Source: Planktothricoides sp. SR001 (lineage in GTDB: Bacteria; Cyanobacteriota; Cyanobacteriia; Cyanobacteriales; Laspinemataceae). Taken from it: a stretch of 64,000 bases of DNA. The notes below the pieces were generated by a model that saw only the letters and a list, made by a program, of their open reading frames with translations, had not been told where the DNA came from and made no database searches. A program made the position numbers and the translations under genes. Where the stretch lies: NCBI RefSeq assembly GCF_001276715.1, contig NZ_LIUQ01000028.1, positions 1-64,000 on the forward strand, in the 5' to 3' direction. Shown here piece after piece: positions 9,234-17,570 of the stretch (the first letter of the stretch is position 1; every line of letters starts with the position of its first letter).

Positions 9234-9414
9234 AAATATCATCCTCAGTATTGTCCCAAACTTCATTTAATGAAACCTGACTAGCCTGCCACCAAAACTC
9301 AGATTCATTATTTGGAATCAATGTCACCAGCACCTGAGTTCCTTCCTCTAGTTCGGCTGACTCAAGCAATTCTATTTTTCCTTGTTTCACCGTCCCAAAA
9401 ATCGTTTTTAGCAT
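9211..9414 (-). CDS. antitoxin of the MazF-like pair
   Basis: 67 residues: MLKTIFGTVKQGKIELLE, then a short AbrB/MazE-like or DUF-type beta domain (GTQVLVTLIP), then an acidic, tryptophan-rich C-terminal tail that ends DDIYGELLKK and would wrap the toxin. The gene lies directly upstream of the toxin and overlaps it, so the two are likely translationally coupled. Assignment rests on size, position and fold type. Confidence 0.75.
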   Translation of the reverse strand: MLKTIFGTVKQGKIELLESAELEEGTQVLVTLIPNNESEFWWQASQVSLNEVWDNTEDDIYGELLKK

Positions 9415-9445
9415 ATTGAATTATCAAATTTCCTTCTACGTCGAT

Positions 9446-10426
9446 TTAAAATAGCATAGCCATCAATTCTTGCCAATCCTGAGAATGGCTCAGGGAATCA
9501 GCCGCAAATTCATGGCCATATTCCCTAGAATACTTCTGGAAATACTCAATCCAGTTTAGCACAGTTTCCGTCCGAGAAAAAGGAGTATAAGATAAAGATT
9601 TTGCAAGATAATTAGCCATTTCCGCCCGATGGCCGGTAAAATACAACCGCCACGCACTCCAGACTAAGTTATTGTAGCGAGCCTGACGCGCTAATTGGCG
9701 AATTTCATCGGGTAAATTGGGTCGAGCAAACAACCTCTCCAGCACCGTTTGACATTCCCTAACTTGTAACGGTGTATTGCGCGAAGCATTAGTCTCATGC
9801 TGACGATAGCATACCGTTTTTTGATTTACCCAAGCAGCTTTGCATCCCATCACCGCCAACCGCAACACCAAATCTACATCCGGTGCTTGATGATAGCGAC
9901 AGTTAAATCCGCCAGCGAATTCTAACCAATCACGACGAAACAGCATCGCCCCCAAAAATACCGGCTTCCACAACAACCAATCAGCTAAACTTAAATCCGG
10001 TAAAATATGCCATAATGCAATATCAGAAATTGCTCCTCCAGTCTCGTTGACAATTTGCCATCCACTATGGACAATTCCGATAGAAGGGTGTTCTGGAAAA
10101 GATGCCACTTGTAGCGCCAATTTATCGGGCAAAAACCAATCATCTTGATCCAAAAATGCGATTAATTCGCCTTTAGCTTCCAGAATGCCGCGATTTCTAG
10201 CCGCTGCAACTCCTTGATTTTCTTGATAAAAATAGCGCAGTTTATGGCCATATTGTTGCACAACTTGCCGAGTGTTGTCGGTGGAGCCATCATCGACGAT
10301 AATTAGCTCCCAATTCTGGTAAGTTTGGGTGAAAACGCTTTCTATGGCTTGCTGAATGTCGCGCGAACCGTTATAAGCTGGGATGATGACGCTGACTTGT
10401 GGGGGTTGGGTTGCTGTCACTGGCAT
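9446..10426 (-). CDS. GT2-family glycosyltransferase
   Basis: 326 residues. The GT-A Rossmann-like opening VSVIIPAYNGSRDI is followed by the nucleotide-binding VDDGSTDNT at about 44-52, then LDQDDWFLPDK (the metal/donor site) near 90, and an RHHQAPDVDL-type acceptor loop (here YHQAPDVDL). Residues about 240-326 form a helical module also found at the end of the sulfotransferase at 6578-8665 (SRTETVLNWIEYF). The start lies 26 nt downstream of the stop of the NRPS/thioesterase gene, so it is probably cotranscribed and may glycosylate the peptide product. Substrate unknown. Confidence 0.9.
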   Translation of the reverse strand: MPVTATQPPQVSVIIPAYNGSRDIQQAIESVFTQTYQNWELIIVDDGSTDNTRQVVQQYGHKLRYFYQENQGVAAARNRGILEAKGELIAFLDQDDWFLPDKLALQVASFPEHPSIGIVHSGWQIVNETGGAISDIALWHILPDLSLADWLLWKPVFLGAMLFRRDWLEFAGGFNCRYHQAPDVDLVLRLAVMGCKAAWVNQKTVCYRQHETNASRNTPLQVRECQTVLERLFARPNLPDEIRQLARQARYNNLVWSAWRLYFTGHRAEMANYLAKSLSYTPFSRTETVLNWIEYFQKYSREYGHEFAADSLSHSQDWQELMAMLF

Positions 10427-10451
10427 TGTCCTAAGATTTCTGTAATAAATT

Positions 10452-12485
10452 TTACTCTAAAAATGCCTTGATTTGGGAGAGTCGGGTGCGCGATCGCGCT
10501 AAATCAGCCTGAATTTGTTTTAGTCGAGACTCTGAGTGGATTAAAACTGGATTCTCCGAGACTTTAACATTAATCCCTGTTGTTTTGGAACCTTTTTGTT
10601 GAAACCAAGTTACCCCTTCTTCTACTAAATCTAACTCTAAAATATACTCACCCACCGCATTTGGCGCCTTCACGGACAAGGACAACACCACGTCGGCGTT
10701 GGGGTGCAAATCTTGGAGTAAGGCAACTCGACCATCAGACCCACAAATCATATTCCCATCAGTATCCAACCAATGATTTCCCAGAGTAATCCCACTCGCT
10801 TGTGAATCAGGCCAAGCAACCGGGCTAATATTCTTCACTGTCACCGCAACATCGATGATTTCGCCTGGTTTAGCGAACAGGAATAAAGGAGCAGTCAGTT
10901 GGGCTTGATAAGCCACGTCGGGCAATATAGGATAAGTAATTTGATTTGCCACAACTGGAGAAGGAGTGGGAATAGTTGGCGCTGCTTGAATGTAAGCTTG
11001 TAACGTTTCCGCTAGAATCTGAACATTCGGTTCATTAAAAAACTGCCCATGCCGGCAAGGAATTAAATCTACAGAAAACCCTCCGGGATAGAACTTGCGC
11101 CAACCCCACTCAGGCCACCAAAATGAGCGATAAGGGTTAAACTGACTATCACGCCCAAACAATAGGGCAAGGCGACCAGGATAAGGCGTTGGTTCCGGGT
11201 TTTCTAGCAGTGCTAACAAGGTAATCACTTTTCCTCGTTGCCAAAGCTGTTGAGCAATTTCAAAAGTAACCCTGCCCCCCTGACAGTTGCCGCCAAGCAG
11301 GTAGGGGCCTTGTGGTTGCACGGTGAGGATTTCCTGGACGTAGTGAGCGGCTAAAGCGGTGGAATTTTCAGGGATTTTCTTCATAGCTTGGTGACCCGAT
11401 CGCATCCCATACAAGGGTTGGTCGGTGCCGAGATATTTAGCTAATTGAGTCAGTTCTCGAAACCCTTGAAAGCACCAAAAGAGTGGTTGCTGAGAACCTT
11501 CAGTGTTTACACCCACCATCAGAGCATTGTCAGCAATTCTTTTTCCTTGCCACCCAGCGGTATAGGCTAAAAGCTGACGATAAATTTCCGGGTCTAAGGA
11601 CGAATTTGGAAGCAACGGGGTAGATTTTCCCTCAACTGCTGTATTTTCTGTGGTTTCTTCCCCTAGTTGCAAGAGTGGAGCGAGTTCGGCAATGGTACTG
11701 AGTTGGAATAGGGCAGCAACGGGGAGTTTTTGGTTGAAAGCTTTTTCGATTTCCGCCACCAGGCGAACCGAAAGCAGGGAATGACCACCGAGGTCAAAGA
11801 AGTTATCGTGGATGCCGACTTTCCGATCTAGCCAAAGCACTTTACCCCAGATTTCTGCCAGTTTTTGTTCAAGCGAATTTCGAGGGGCAACGTGGGTGTT
11901 TTCCGAGTTTTGTCCGAGTAGATCGGGGACAGGCAAGGCGCGGCGATCGATTTTCCCATTGGGGGTGAGGGGAAAGGCCTCCAAAACCACGAAAGCCGCA
12001 GGCACCATGTAGTTTGGCAACTTTTGCTTGAGGAAATGGCGCAGGGAGTCTAAGGTGGGAACTTCCTCTTGAGTGGGAACAATATAGGCGACTAAACGTT
12101 TGTCTCCTGGAATGTCTTCTCGGGCTAAAACTAGGCTTTCTTCGATGTTGGGATGTTGCAGCAGTGCGGCTTCAATTTCTCCCAGTTCGATGCGGAAACC
12201 GCGTATTTTGACTTGGTTGTCAATGCGACCGAGAAATTCGATATTGCCATCTGGTAGGTAACGGGCTAAGTCACCTGTTTTGTAGAGGCGAGAACCAGGT
12301 TCCTTAGTAAAGGGATTGGGGATGAATTTCTCTTCAGTAGTTTCAGGACGGTTGAGATACTCTCGGGCTAAACCTGCACCCCCGATATGGATTTCTCCGG
12401 GAATGCCAATGGGGACGGGTTGCAGATATTTGTCTAGCAGATAGACCTGGGTATTGGCAATGGGACGACCGATTGATATTCGCAT
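10452..12485 (-). CDS. NRPS fragment: adenylation C-part, carrier, Cys-thioesterase, Ig-like domain
   Basis: 677 residues that begin inside an adenylation domain with ISIGRPIANTQVYLLD. Visible motifs are A6 GEIHIGG (30-36), A7 YKTGDLARY (68-76), A8 RIDNQVKIRGFRIELGEIE (87-105) and A10 NGKIDR with the catalytic Lys at 178. Then comes a peptidyl carrier domain (DNFFDLGGHS, Ser236), and a thioesterase whose nucleophile elbow is GGNCQGG, so Cys401 replaces the usual Ser; His479 (CRHGQ) is a likely partner. An Ig-like domain (about 515-645) and the 24-residue helical tag (654-677) finish it. Motifs A1-A5 are absent; they sit on the protein at 15124-17559. A stop codon lies in frame just upstream of the ATG, so this is a true separate start. 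Confidence 0.9.
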   Translation of the reverse strand: MRISIGRPIANTQVYLLDKYLQPVPIGIPGEIHIGGAGLAREYLNRPETTEEKFIPNPFTKEPGSRLYKTGDLARYLPDGNIEFLGRIDNQVKIRGFRIELGEIEAALLQHPNIEESLVLAREDIPGDKRLVAYIVPTQEEVPTLDSLRHFLKQKLPNYMVPAAFVVLEAFPLTPNGKIDRRALPVPDLLGQNSENTHVAPRNSLEQKLAEIWGKVLWLDRKVGIHDNFFDLGGHSLLSVRLVAEIEKAFNQKLPVAALFQLSTIAELAPLLQLGEETTENTAVEGKSTPLLPNSSLDPEIYRQLLAYTAGWQGKRIADNALMVGVNTEGSQQPLFWCFQGFRELTQLAKYLGTDQPLYGMRSGHQAMKKIPENSTALAAHYVQEILTVQPQGPYLLGGNCQGGRVTFEIAQQLWQRGKVITLLALLENPEPTPYPGRLALLFGRDSQFNPYRSFWWPEWGWRKFYPGGFSVDLIPCRHGQFFNEPNVQILAETLQAYIQAAPTIPTPSPVVANQITYPILPDVAYQAQLTAPLFLFAKPGEIIDVAVTVKNISPVAWPDSQASGITLGNHWLDTDGNMICGSDGRVALLQDLHPNADVVLSLSVKAPNAVGEYILELDLVEEGVTWFQQKGSKTTGINVKVSENPVLIHSESRLKQIQADLARSRTRLSQIKAFLE

Positions 12486-12501
12486 TGTTTATTTAGGATT
12501 T

Positions 12502-14022
12502 CTACTTAAATAACCCTTTGAAAGCATAAGTTAAACGACCTCTAAGACCAGCTTTAACAACATGATTAAAAGGACTCACAGGCAATTTCATAATTATCTC
12601 TTGAGCCAGAGCTTTCTTTTCACCCGGCCCTCTTAGACGAAATTGTGTAGCCTGAGTCGCACCATATATCATGTGAAGCCAAAGGCGAGGGTGAAAGAAA
12701 AAATATTCCCATAAGGGAGGTTTACAACCAATTAAGTCAGCCAGACTATCCATATAAATATGATAATCAACTAAGCTTCGTATCCGTTCGGCATTATGTT
12801 CAAATTGTTTTAAGTAATGCTCTTGCTCTATAGATATCACCTGCTGCATCTTCTCAACATCTGGAAGATATCTTTGTCCAGTGCAAATCAAAGCAAAAAA
12901 CCGCGCCTGCATTTCCATAATAGGAAACTGACTTCCAAAGGCTGGACGCGCCCAACCGAGCCAAACCATTTTATCGCCCAATTTTGGATTAAACATATGT
13001 TTATAAAGAGAGCGAGTATCTGTTTCTTTTAGTTCATTCCGGAGGAAAGAAACATAGTTTTTGTATCCAGTACAAAACAGGACTACATCCACATTTTCAA
13101 TGGTTTTTTCATTAGCCGATATCAATGTCCTTCCGCCATTTTTTACTTCTACTATTTCACCAATAACTTTACAGCCATAACGGACTATTGCTTCTGGCAA
13201 AGAAAAATTTTTGGTTCCATATATACCCCAGATTCCGTTTTTGGCTTTAACTTTTTCATTAAGCTTTACGACAGTATTATGAACTGAATCATTTTGGCTT
13301 AACTCATGTTTAACTATCAGCTTGCCCAAAGTATTTCCATATTCTCTGGGTAGACCATATAAACCGCGATGTGTGGCAATATCAGCAGCATAAGAACCTC
13401 TTTTTCTGGGGAGAATCCACCCCGTTGAATTACGCAGGCTAACCCAGCAATTATTGGCCACACTCGATATTTCTAGCGCTATATCTGAACCTGATTCTCC
13501 CCCTCCAACTACTAACACATTTTTGCCGAGAAATTTATTGGCGTTACGATACTCTTTGGAATGAACAACCTCTACCTCAGTTAATAGGTTTTTCCAGTCT
13601 GGGTAACTCGGAATATTATTATTTCCAATCGCTAAAGCTACTCGTTTTGACAGTAAATTTTCGCCAGACTTTAGTTGAATTTGCCAACCTTCATTATCTT
13701 CTGTGGAACTTACCGATATAACTTCCGATTTGAAACGAATTTTATCTAAAAGTCCAAAATGTTGGGCGTAGTTTTTCCAATAGTCAACTGCTTCTTCCTT
13801 AGTCCAGAAGTGATGCTGTTTTCCATCCCCAATCCAGAAATCAGAAAACATACTATATGTACAAGAAGAAGTCAGTTTTAGATTGTCGTATGCATTAGCA
13901 AAAACACCTCCTATCTCATTGTTTTGTTCCAAGCATACTATCTCGGATACACCTTGCTCTAGTAATTCTTTCGTCGTCACTAGACCTCCAGGTCCGGCAC
14001 CAATCACTATGCAATCCAACAT
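12502..14022 (-). CDS. flavin-containing monooxygenase
   Basis: 506 residues, starting at the ATG (14022) that stands 9 nt after a GGGAGG site; the ATG at 14031 abuts the site. The FAD loop IVIGAGPGGL is at the N-terminus and a second Rossmann loop VLVVGGGESGSDIA follows near residue 170, as in class B (NADPH-using) monooxygenases. ALAIGNNNIPSYPDW and VVLFCTGY are further family features. Such enzymes hydroxylate nitrogen or insert oxygen next to carbonyls. The gene lies between the two halves of a split adenylation domain, 16 nt upstream of the C-terminal half, so it likely oxidises an NRPS-bound or released intermediate. Confidence 0.85.
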   Translation of the reverse strand: MLDCIVIGAGPGGLVTTKELLEQGVSEIVCLEQNNEIGGVFANAYDNLKLTSSCTYSMFSDFWIGDGKQHHFWTKEEAVDYWKNYAQHFGLLDKIRFKSEVISVSSTEDNEGWQIQLKSGENLLSKRVALAIGNNNIPSYPDWKNLLTEVEVVHSKEYRNANKFLGKNVLVVGGGESGSDIALEISSVANNCWVSLRNSTGWILPRKRGSYAADIATHRGLYGLPREYGNTLGKLIVKHELSQNDSVHNTVVKLNEKVKAKNGIWGIYGTKNFSLPEAIVRYGCKVIGEIVEVKNGGRTLISANEKTIENVDVVLFCTGYKNYVSFLRNELKETDTRSLYKHMFNPKLGDKMVWLGWARPAFGSQFPIMEMQARFFALICTGQRYLPDVEKMQQVISIEQEHYLKQFEHNAERIRSLVDYHIYMDSLADLIGCKPPLWEYFFFHPRLWLHMIYGATQATQFRLRGPGEKKALAQEIIMKLPVSPFNHVVKAGLRGRLTYAFKGLFK

Positions 14023-14142
14023 TCTATTCATCCTCCCACCTTGTTAATTTTATGAAATTTCAATCGCAATACACTTGGATTTTTTTGTCACCAAGCTTAC
14101 TGAATACTCAATGTTATTCTTATTTCATATATATAATTTATC

Positions 14143-15003
14143 CTATTTTTTTGAGCAAAATATTATACTAGGGCAGCGTTCCCCCAACTCATAATTAGGA
14201 AAATAACAGTTAATTTCAAGAAAATCAGATAAAAATAACTGTCTTACTTCTGCCAATGTAGGAAACGTATAAACGCTTGGGTAATTTTGATAAATATTTA
14301 TTGTCGATAGTAACTCTATCGGCCAATTCAAGGACTGCAAACAAGATTCTGGATTAATAATTTTTTTGTCCCATGCTTCCAAAATATTAACAACCGGAAT
14401 TCCTTGTTCAATGCTTGGTTGTAAAGCCATTGCTAAACGCAATTTAAAAACATGGAAGTTGCCAATTGATTGATTTTGCAATTCTTCAAATATAGTTTCT
14501 ACATTTTCAGACTTAGAGGGACGCAAGAAAAACCTCATGGCAAATAATCCTTCCGGTTTAAGGACTCTGAGAACTTCTTGCAAAACCATTTGATAACCAT
14601 TGGGATAGTCAAGCAAAGTAAAACAACCGTCTCCTAAAACTAGATCGCAGGAATTATCTGGTAAAGGAATTTCTCGCCAATCACCACAAATAGCTTTTCC
14701 TCTGGTGACTTTGCTGGCAGGCCAAACTGTGCGAATCATCAGAGGCGAACTATCAATAGCCAAAATATATGTATCGTCACTCCAAGGAAGAGTAGCAATT
14801 TCTGGCGTGACCCCTAATAAAACAACTTGTTTTATTTCAGAAGTTACTGATTTGAGTCTCGATAAAATTTCTAGTTTTAACCAATCTAAGTCTTCAGATG
14901 TTGGACGTAATGGCGAACCAAGAAAATCCCACCATTTACCATATTTTTGCCAATGTTGTTCAGATGATTTATTCAAAAAATCATCTTTATTTTGTAGAGA
15001 CAT
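14143..15003 (-). CDS. SAM-dependent methyltransferase
   Basis: 286 residues. It is a class I methyltransferase: motif I is degenerate (VVLLGVTPEIA), followed by ILAIDSSPLMI (the acidic residue that binds the SAM ribose), GDWREIPLPDNSCDLVLGDG and the post-core LRVLKPEGLFAMRFF. It resembles Methyltransf_11-type small-molecule enzymes. It lies between the two halves of the split adenylation domain together with the monooxygenase, which argues for N-, O- or C-methylation of the same product. The site of methylation cannot be deduced. Confidence 0.8.
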   Translation of the reverse strand: MSLQNKDDFLNKSSEQHWQKYGKWWDFLGSPLRPTSEDLDWLKLEILSRLKSVTSEIKQVVLLGVTPEIATLPWSDDTYILAIDSSPLMIRTVWPASKVTRGKAICGDWREIPLPDNSCDLVLGDGCFTLLDYPNGYQMVLQEVLRVLKPEGLFAMRFFLRPSKSENVETIFEELQNQSIGNFHVFKLRLAMALQPSIEQGIPVVNILEAWDKKIINPESCLQSLNWPIELLSTINIYQNYPSVYTFPTLAEVRQLFLSDFLEINCYFPNYELGERCPSIIFCSKK

Positions 15004-15123
15004 AAATATTCATTTTCCCTAATTGAAATGTACCTGTTTTGATGGGCAGTATAAAAGGTTTCATACTCTCGTTAAGGATTTTAGACTGATAAAAGGCTGA
15101 AACTTTCATTCTGCTCTAGGAAT

Positions 15124-17559
15124 TTAAAAAGCGTCCAAACTATCGTCATATATTATACCAATTAAACTACCAATAGTGGCTTCGGTTGGGCCGTATAAAT
15201 TAAAAATCTTTTTAAGATTGGGATATTTGCCTAATTTTTCTAGCAAAGTTTCGGTCACTGATTCTCCTCCAAGTCCGATCGCTCGGACACAACTCGGTAA
15301 GGTAAAGTTCTTGAGTAATTGTTCTAACAATGAAGGAACCGTAGTCAGACAGGTTATTTGCTCCTTGTTTACCCACGTGAATAAGTTTTCTATCTGGGAA
15401 ATGATTACAAGCTTACCTCCTATTATTAGTGGAGAAAAAATTTGAGCCACACTAGCATCAAAACAAATAGAAGTCGTTAAAGTTCCAGCCTTTAATTCAT
15501 GCTTCCTAAAAATTTGCTCGTTGCGAAAATGCAAGAAATTTACTACGCTTTTATGCTCAATAAGTACCCCTTTAGGATTTCCTGTTGAACCAGATGTGTA
15601 AATAACATAAGCTAAATTATTTGATTTCATTTTGAAGCTGCAATTACTTTGAGCGTATTGCAAGATTACCTCTTTTTTTGTGTCTAAACAAACTATATGT
15701 TGGACTAGCGTGGATAGTTTATCAATTAAATGATGCTGTGTCAATAAAATAGATATACAGGTGTCATTTATGATGTAATTGAATCGAGCGCTCGGATAAT
15801 TAGGATCTAAGGGCACATAAGCACCACCGGCTTTAAGAATCCCCAATAATCCCACGATCATTTCCAGAGAACGCTCTACACAAATCCCCACCAATACTTC
15901 TGATTTAACTCCTAAAGAGCGCAAATAATGGGCTAATTGATTTGCCCGATTATTTAACTGGCGGTATGTTAATTTCTCATTTTCAAACACCACCGCTACT
16001 GCATCCGGTGTTCGTTCTACTTGCTCTTCAAATAACTGATGAATACACTTATCTTGGGGATAATCTGTCGCTGTATCATTCCATGCAACTAATAACTGAT
16101 CTTGCTCTTTTTTTGTTAATAAAGGCAATTGGAAAATCGGTTGTTGGGGATTGGCTACTATTCCCGATAACAAGAGTTGAAAATGTCCAGCCATGCGTTC
16201 GATGGTTGCGGCATCAAATAAATCGCGGTTGTAGTTAAAGGAACACACAAGTCCTGAAGAAGTTTCTAGTATATCTAGGGTTAAATCAAAAGCCGTAATC
16301 TCGCGATCGCCTTTTAATTCTTCAAACCCTATCCCTGCTGCTGTTACACTGGATTGGGGAAGATTTCTTAATTGGAATAAGACCTGAAATATGGGGGTAT
16401 GGCTGAGGTCCCTGTCTGGTTTTAATTCTTCTACTAATTTTTCAAAAGGTAATTCTTGATGAGCGAATGCTTCTAATGCTACTTGACGCACTTGATTTAA
16501 GAATTCCCGAAAGGTTGAATTCCCGTCACAGTGGCAACGCAAAACTAAAGTATTGATGAAAACACCTATTAAGTTTTCTGTTTCCAGGCGATCGCGTCCG
16601 GCTATGGGAGTACCAACAATCATATCTTCTTCCCCCGTATAGCGATAAAGCAATATTTGAAAAGTGGCCAACAGGGTCATAAATAGTGTCACTTCTTCTC
16701 TCAAACTCAGTTCTTTGAGAGATTCACTCAGGTGTTTGGGCAACAGTAAATCTTGTTTAGCTCCCCGGAAAGTCTGCACGGGCGATCGCCGTCTATCTGT
16801 GGGCAACTCCAGCACTGGCAAACTACCGCTTAATTGTTTTTTCCAGTACGCAAGTTGAGACTCTAAAACTTCCCCTTGTAGTCGCTGTCGCTGCCAAATG
16901 GCAAAGTCGGCATATTGAATAGGCAATGGCAGAAGTGGGGATGCTTCTCCCATGACAAAAGCTTGATAATGTGCCGCGAGTTCCTTGAGTAAAACTGCCA
17001 CTGACCAACCATCAAATATAATATGGTGCATCGTCAGCAGCAGGATATTTTCTGTTTCACTCAGATGCAGCAGCTTGGCTGTAATTAGAGGCAATTGAGA
17101 TAAATCAAATTTATGTTGTGCTGCCTCAGTTGCCATGATATCGCTCTCTTTTTCTCGCTCATTTATGGGTAAATGACTCAATTGTACGATGGGTAAATTT
17201 ACCGTCATACTGGGTGCGATCGCCTGTATTGGTTGCCCATCTATTATGGAAAAACTGGTGCGAAAAATTTCGTGGCGACGGACAATTTCGTTAATTGATT
17301 TTTCCAGTGCAACGACATTCAACGAACCCGTGAGGCGAATATTTAGCGGACGATTGTAAGCAGGATTTCCCGGTTCTAATTTATCTAATAGCCACATCCG
17401 CTCCTGAGCATAAGACAGGGGTGCCGAATGGGGATTTTCTCTTGGCGGAATTGTCAGTTGACGGTTAGCTTCTTTAACCTTTTGCTGGAGTCTCTGCTCT
17501 AGTAATTTTCGTTTAGCCGGTGAAAGTTTGGCAATTCGGTTGTTAATATCGTTCATCAT
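15124..17559 (-). CDS. NRPS: condensation domain plus truncated adenylation domain
   Basis: 811 residues. A condensation domain (about 45-460) has the catalytic HHIIFDG at 178-184. The adenylation domain starts near 495 and shows A3 YVIYTSGSTGNPKG, A4 FDASVAQIF and A5 NLYGPTEATI, then stops 20 residues later (DDSLDAF). Motifs A6-A10, the catalytic Lys and the carrier domain are on the protein at 10452-12485. Aligning by eye to GrsA gives pocket residues D-A-A-T-G-G-L-I-G; I do not assign a substrate. The start (ATGATG) lies 11 nt after the stop of the upstream carrier-protein gene, so the two are coupled. Confidence 0.9.
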   Translation of the reverse strand: MMNDINNRIAKLSPAKRKLLEQRLQQKVKEANRQLTIPPRENPHSAPLSYAQERMWLLDKLEPGNPAYNRPLNIRLTGSLNVVALEKSINEIVRRHEIFRTSFSIIDGQPIQAIAPSMTVNLPIVQLSHLPINEREKESDIMATEAAQHKFDLSQLPLITAKLLHLSETENILLLTMHHIIFDGWSVAVLLKELAAHYQAFVMGEASPLLPLPIQYADFAIWQRQRLQGEVLESQLAYWKKQLSGSLPVLELPTDRRRSPVQTFRGAKQDLLLPKHLSESLKELSLREEVTLFMTLLATFQILLYRYTGEEDMIVGTPIAGRDRLETENLIGVFINTLVLRCHCDGNSTFREFLNQVRQVALEAFAHQELPFEKLVEELKPDRDLSHTPIFQVLFQLRNLPQSSVTAAGIGFEELKGDREITAFDLTLDILETSSGLVCSFNYNRDLFDAATIERMAGHFQLLLSGIVANPQQPIFQLPLLTKKEQDQLLVAWNDTATDYPQDKCIHQLFEEQVERTPDAVAVVFENEKLTYRQLNNRANQLAHYLRSLGVKSEVLVGICVERSLEMIVGLLGILKAGGAYVPLDPNYPSARFNYIINDTCISILLTQHHLIDKLSTLVQHIVCLDTKKEVILQYAQSNCSFKMKSNNLAYVIYTSGSTGNPKGVLIEHKSVVNFLHFRNEQIFRKHELKAGTLTTSICFDASVAQIFSPLIIGGKLVIISQIENLFTWVNKEQITCLTTVPSLLEQLLKNFTLPSCVRAIGLGGESVTETLLEKLGKYPNLKKIFNLYGPTEATIGSLIGIIYDDSLDAF

Positions 17560-17570
17560 TTGTTCATCAT

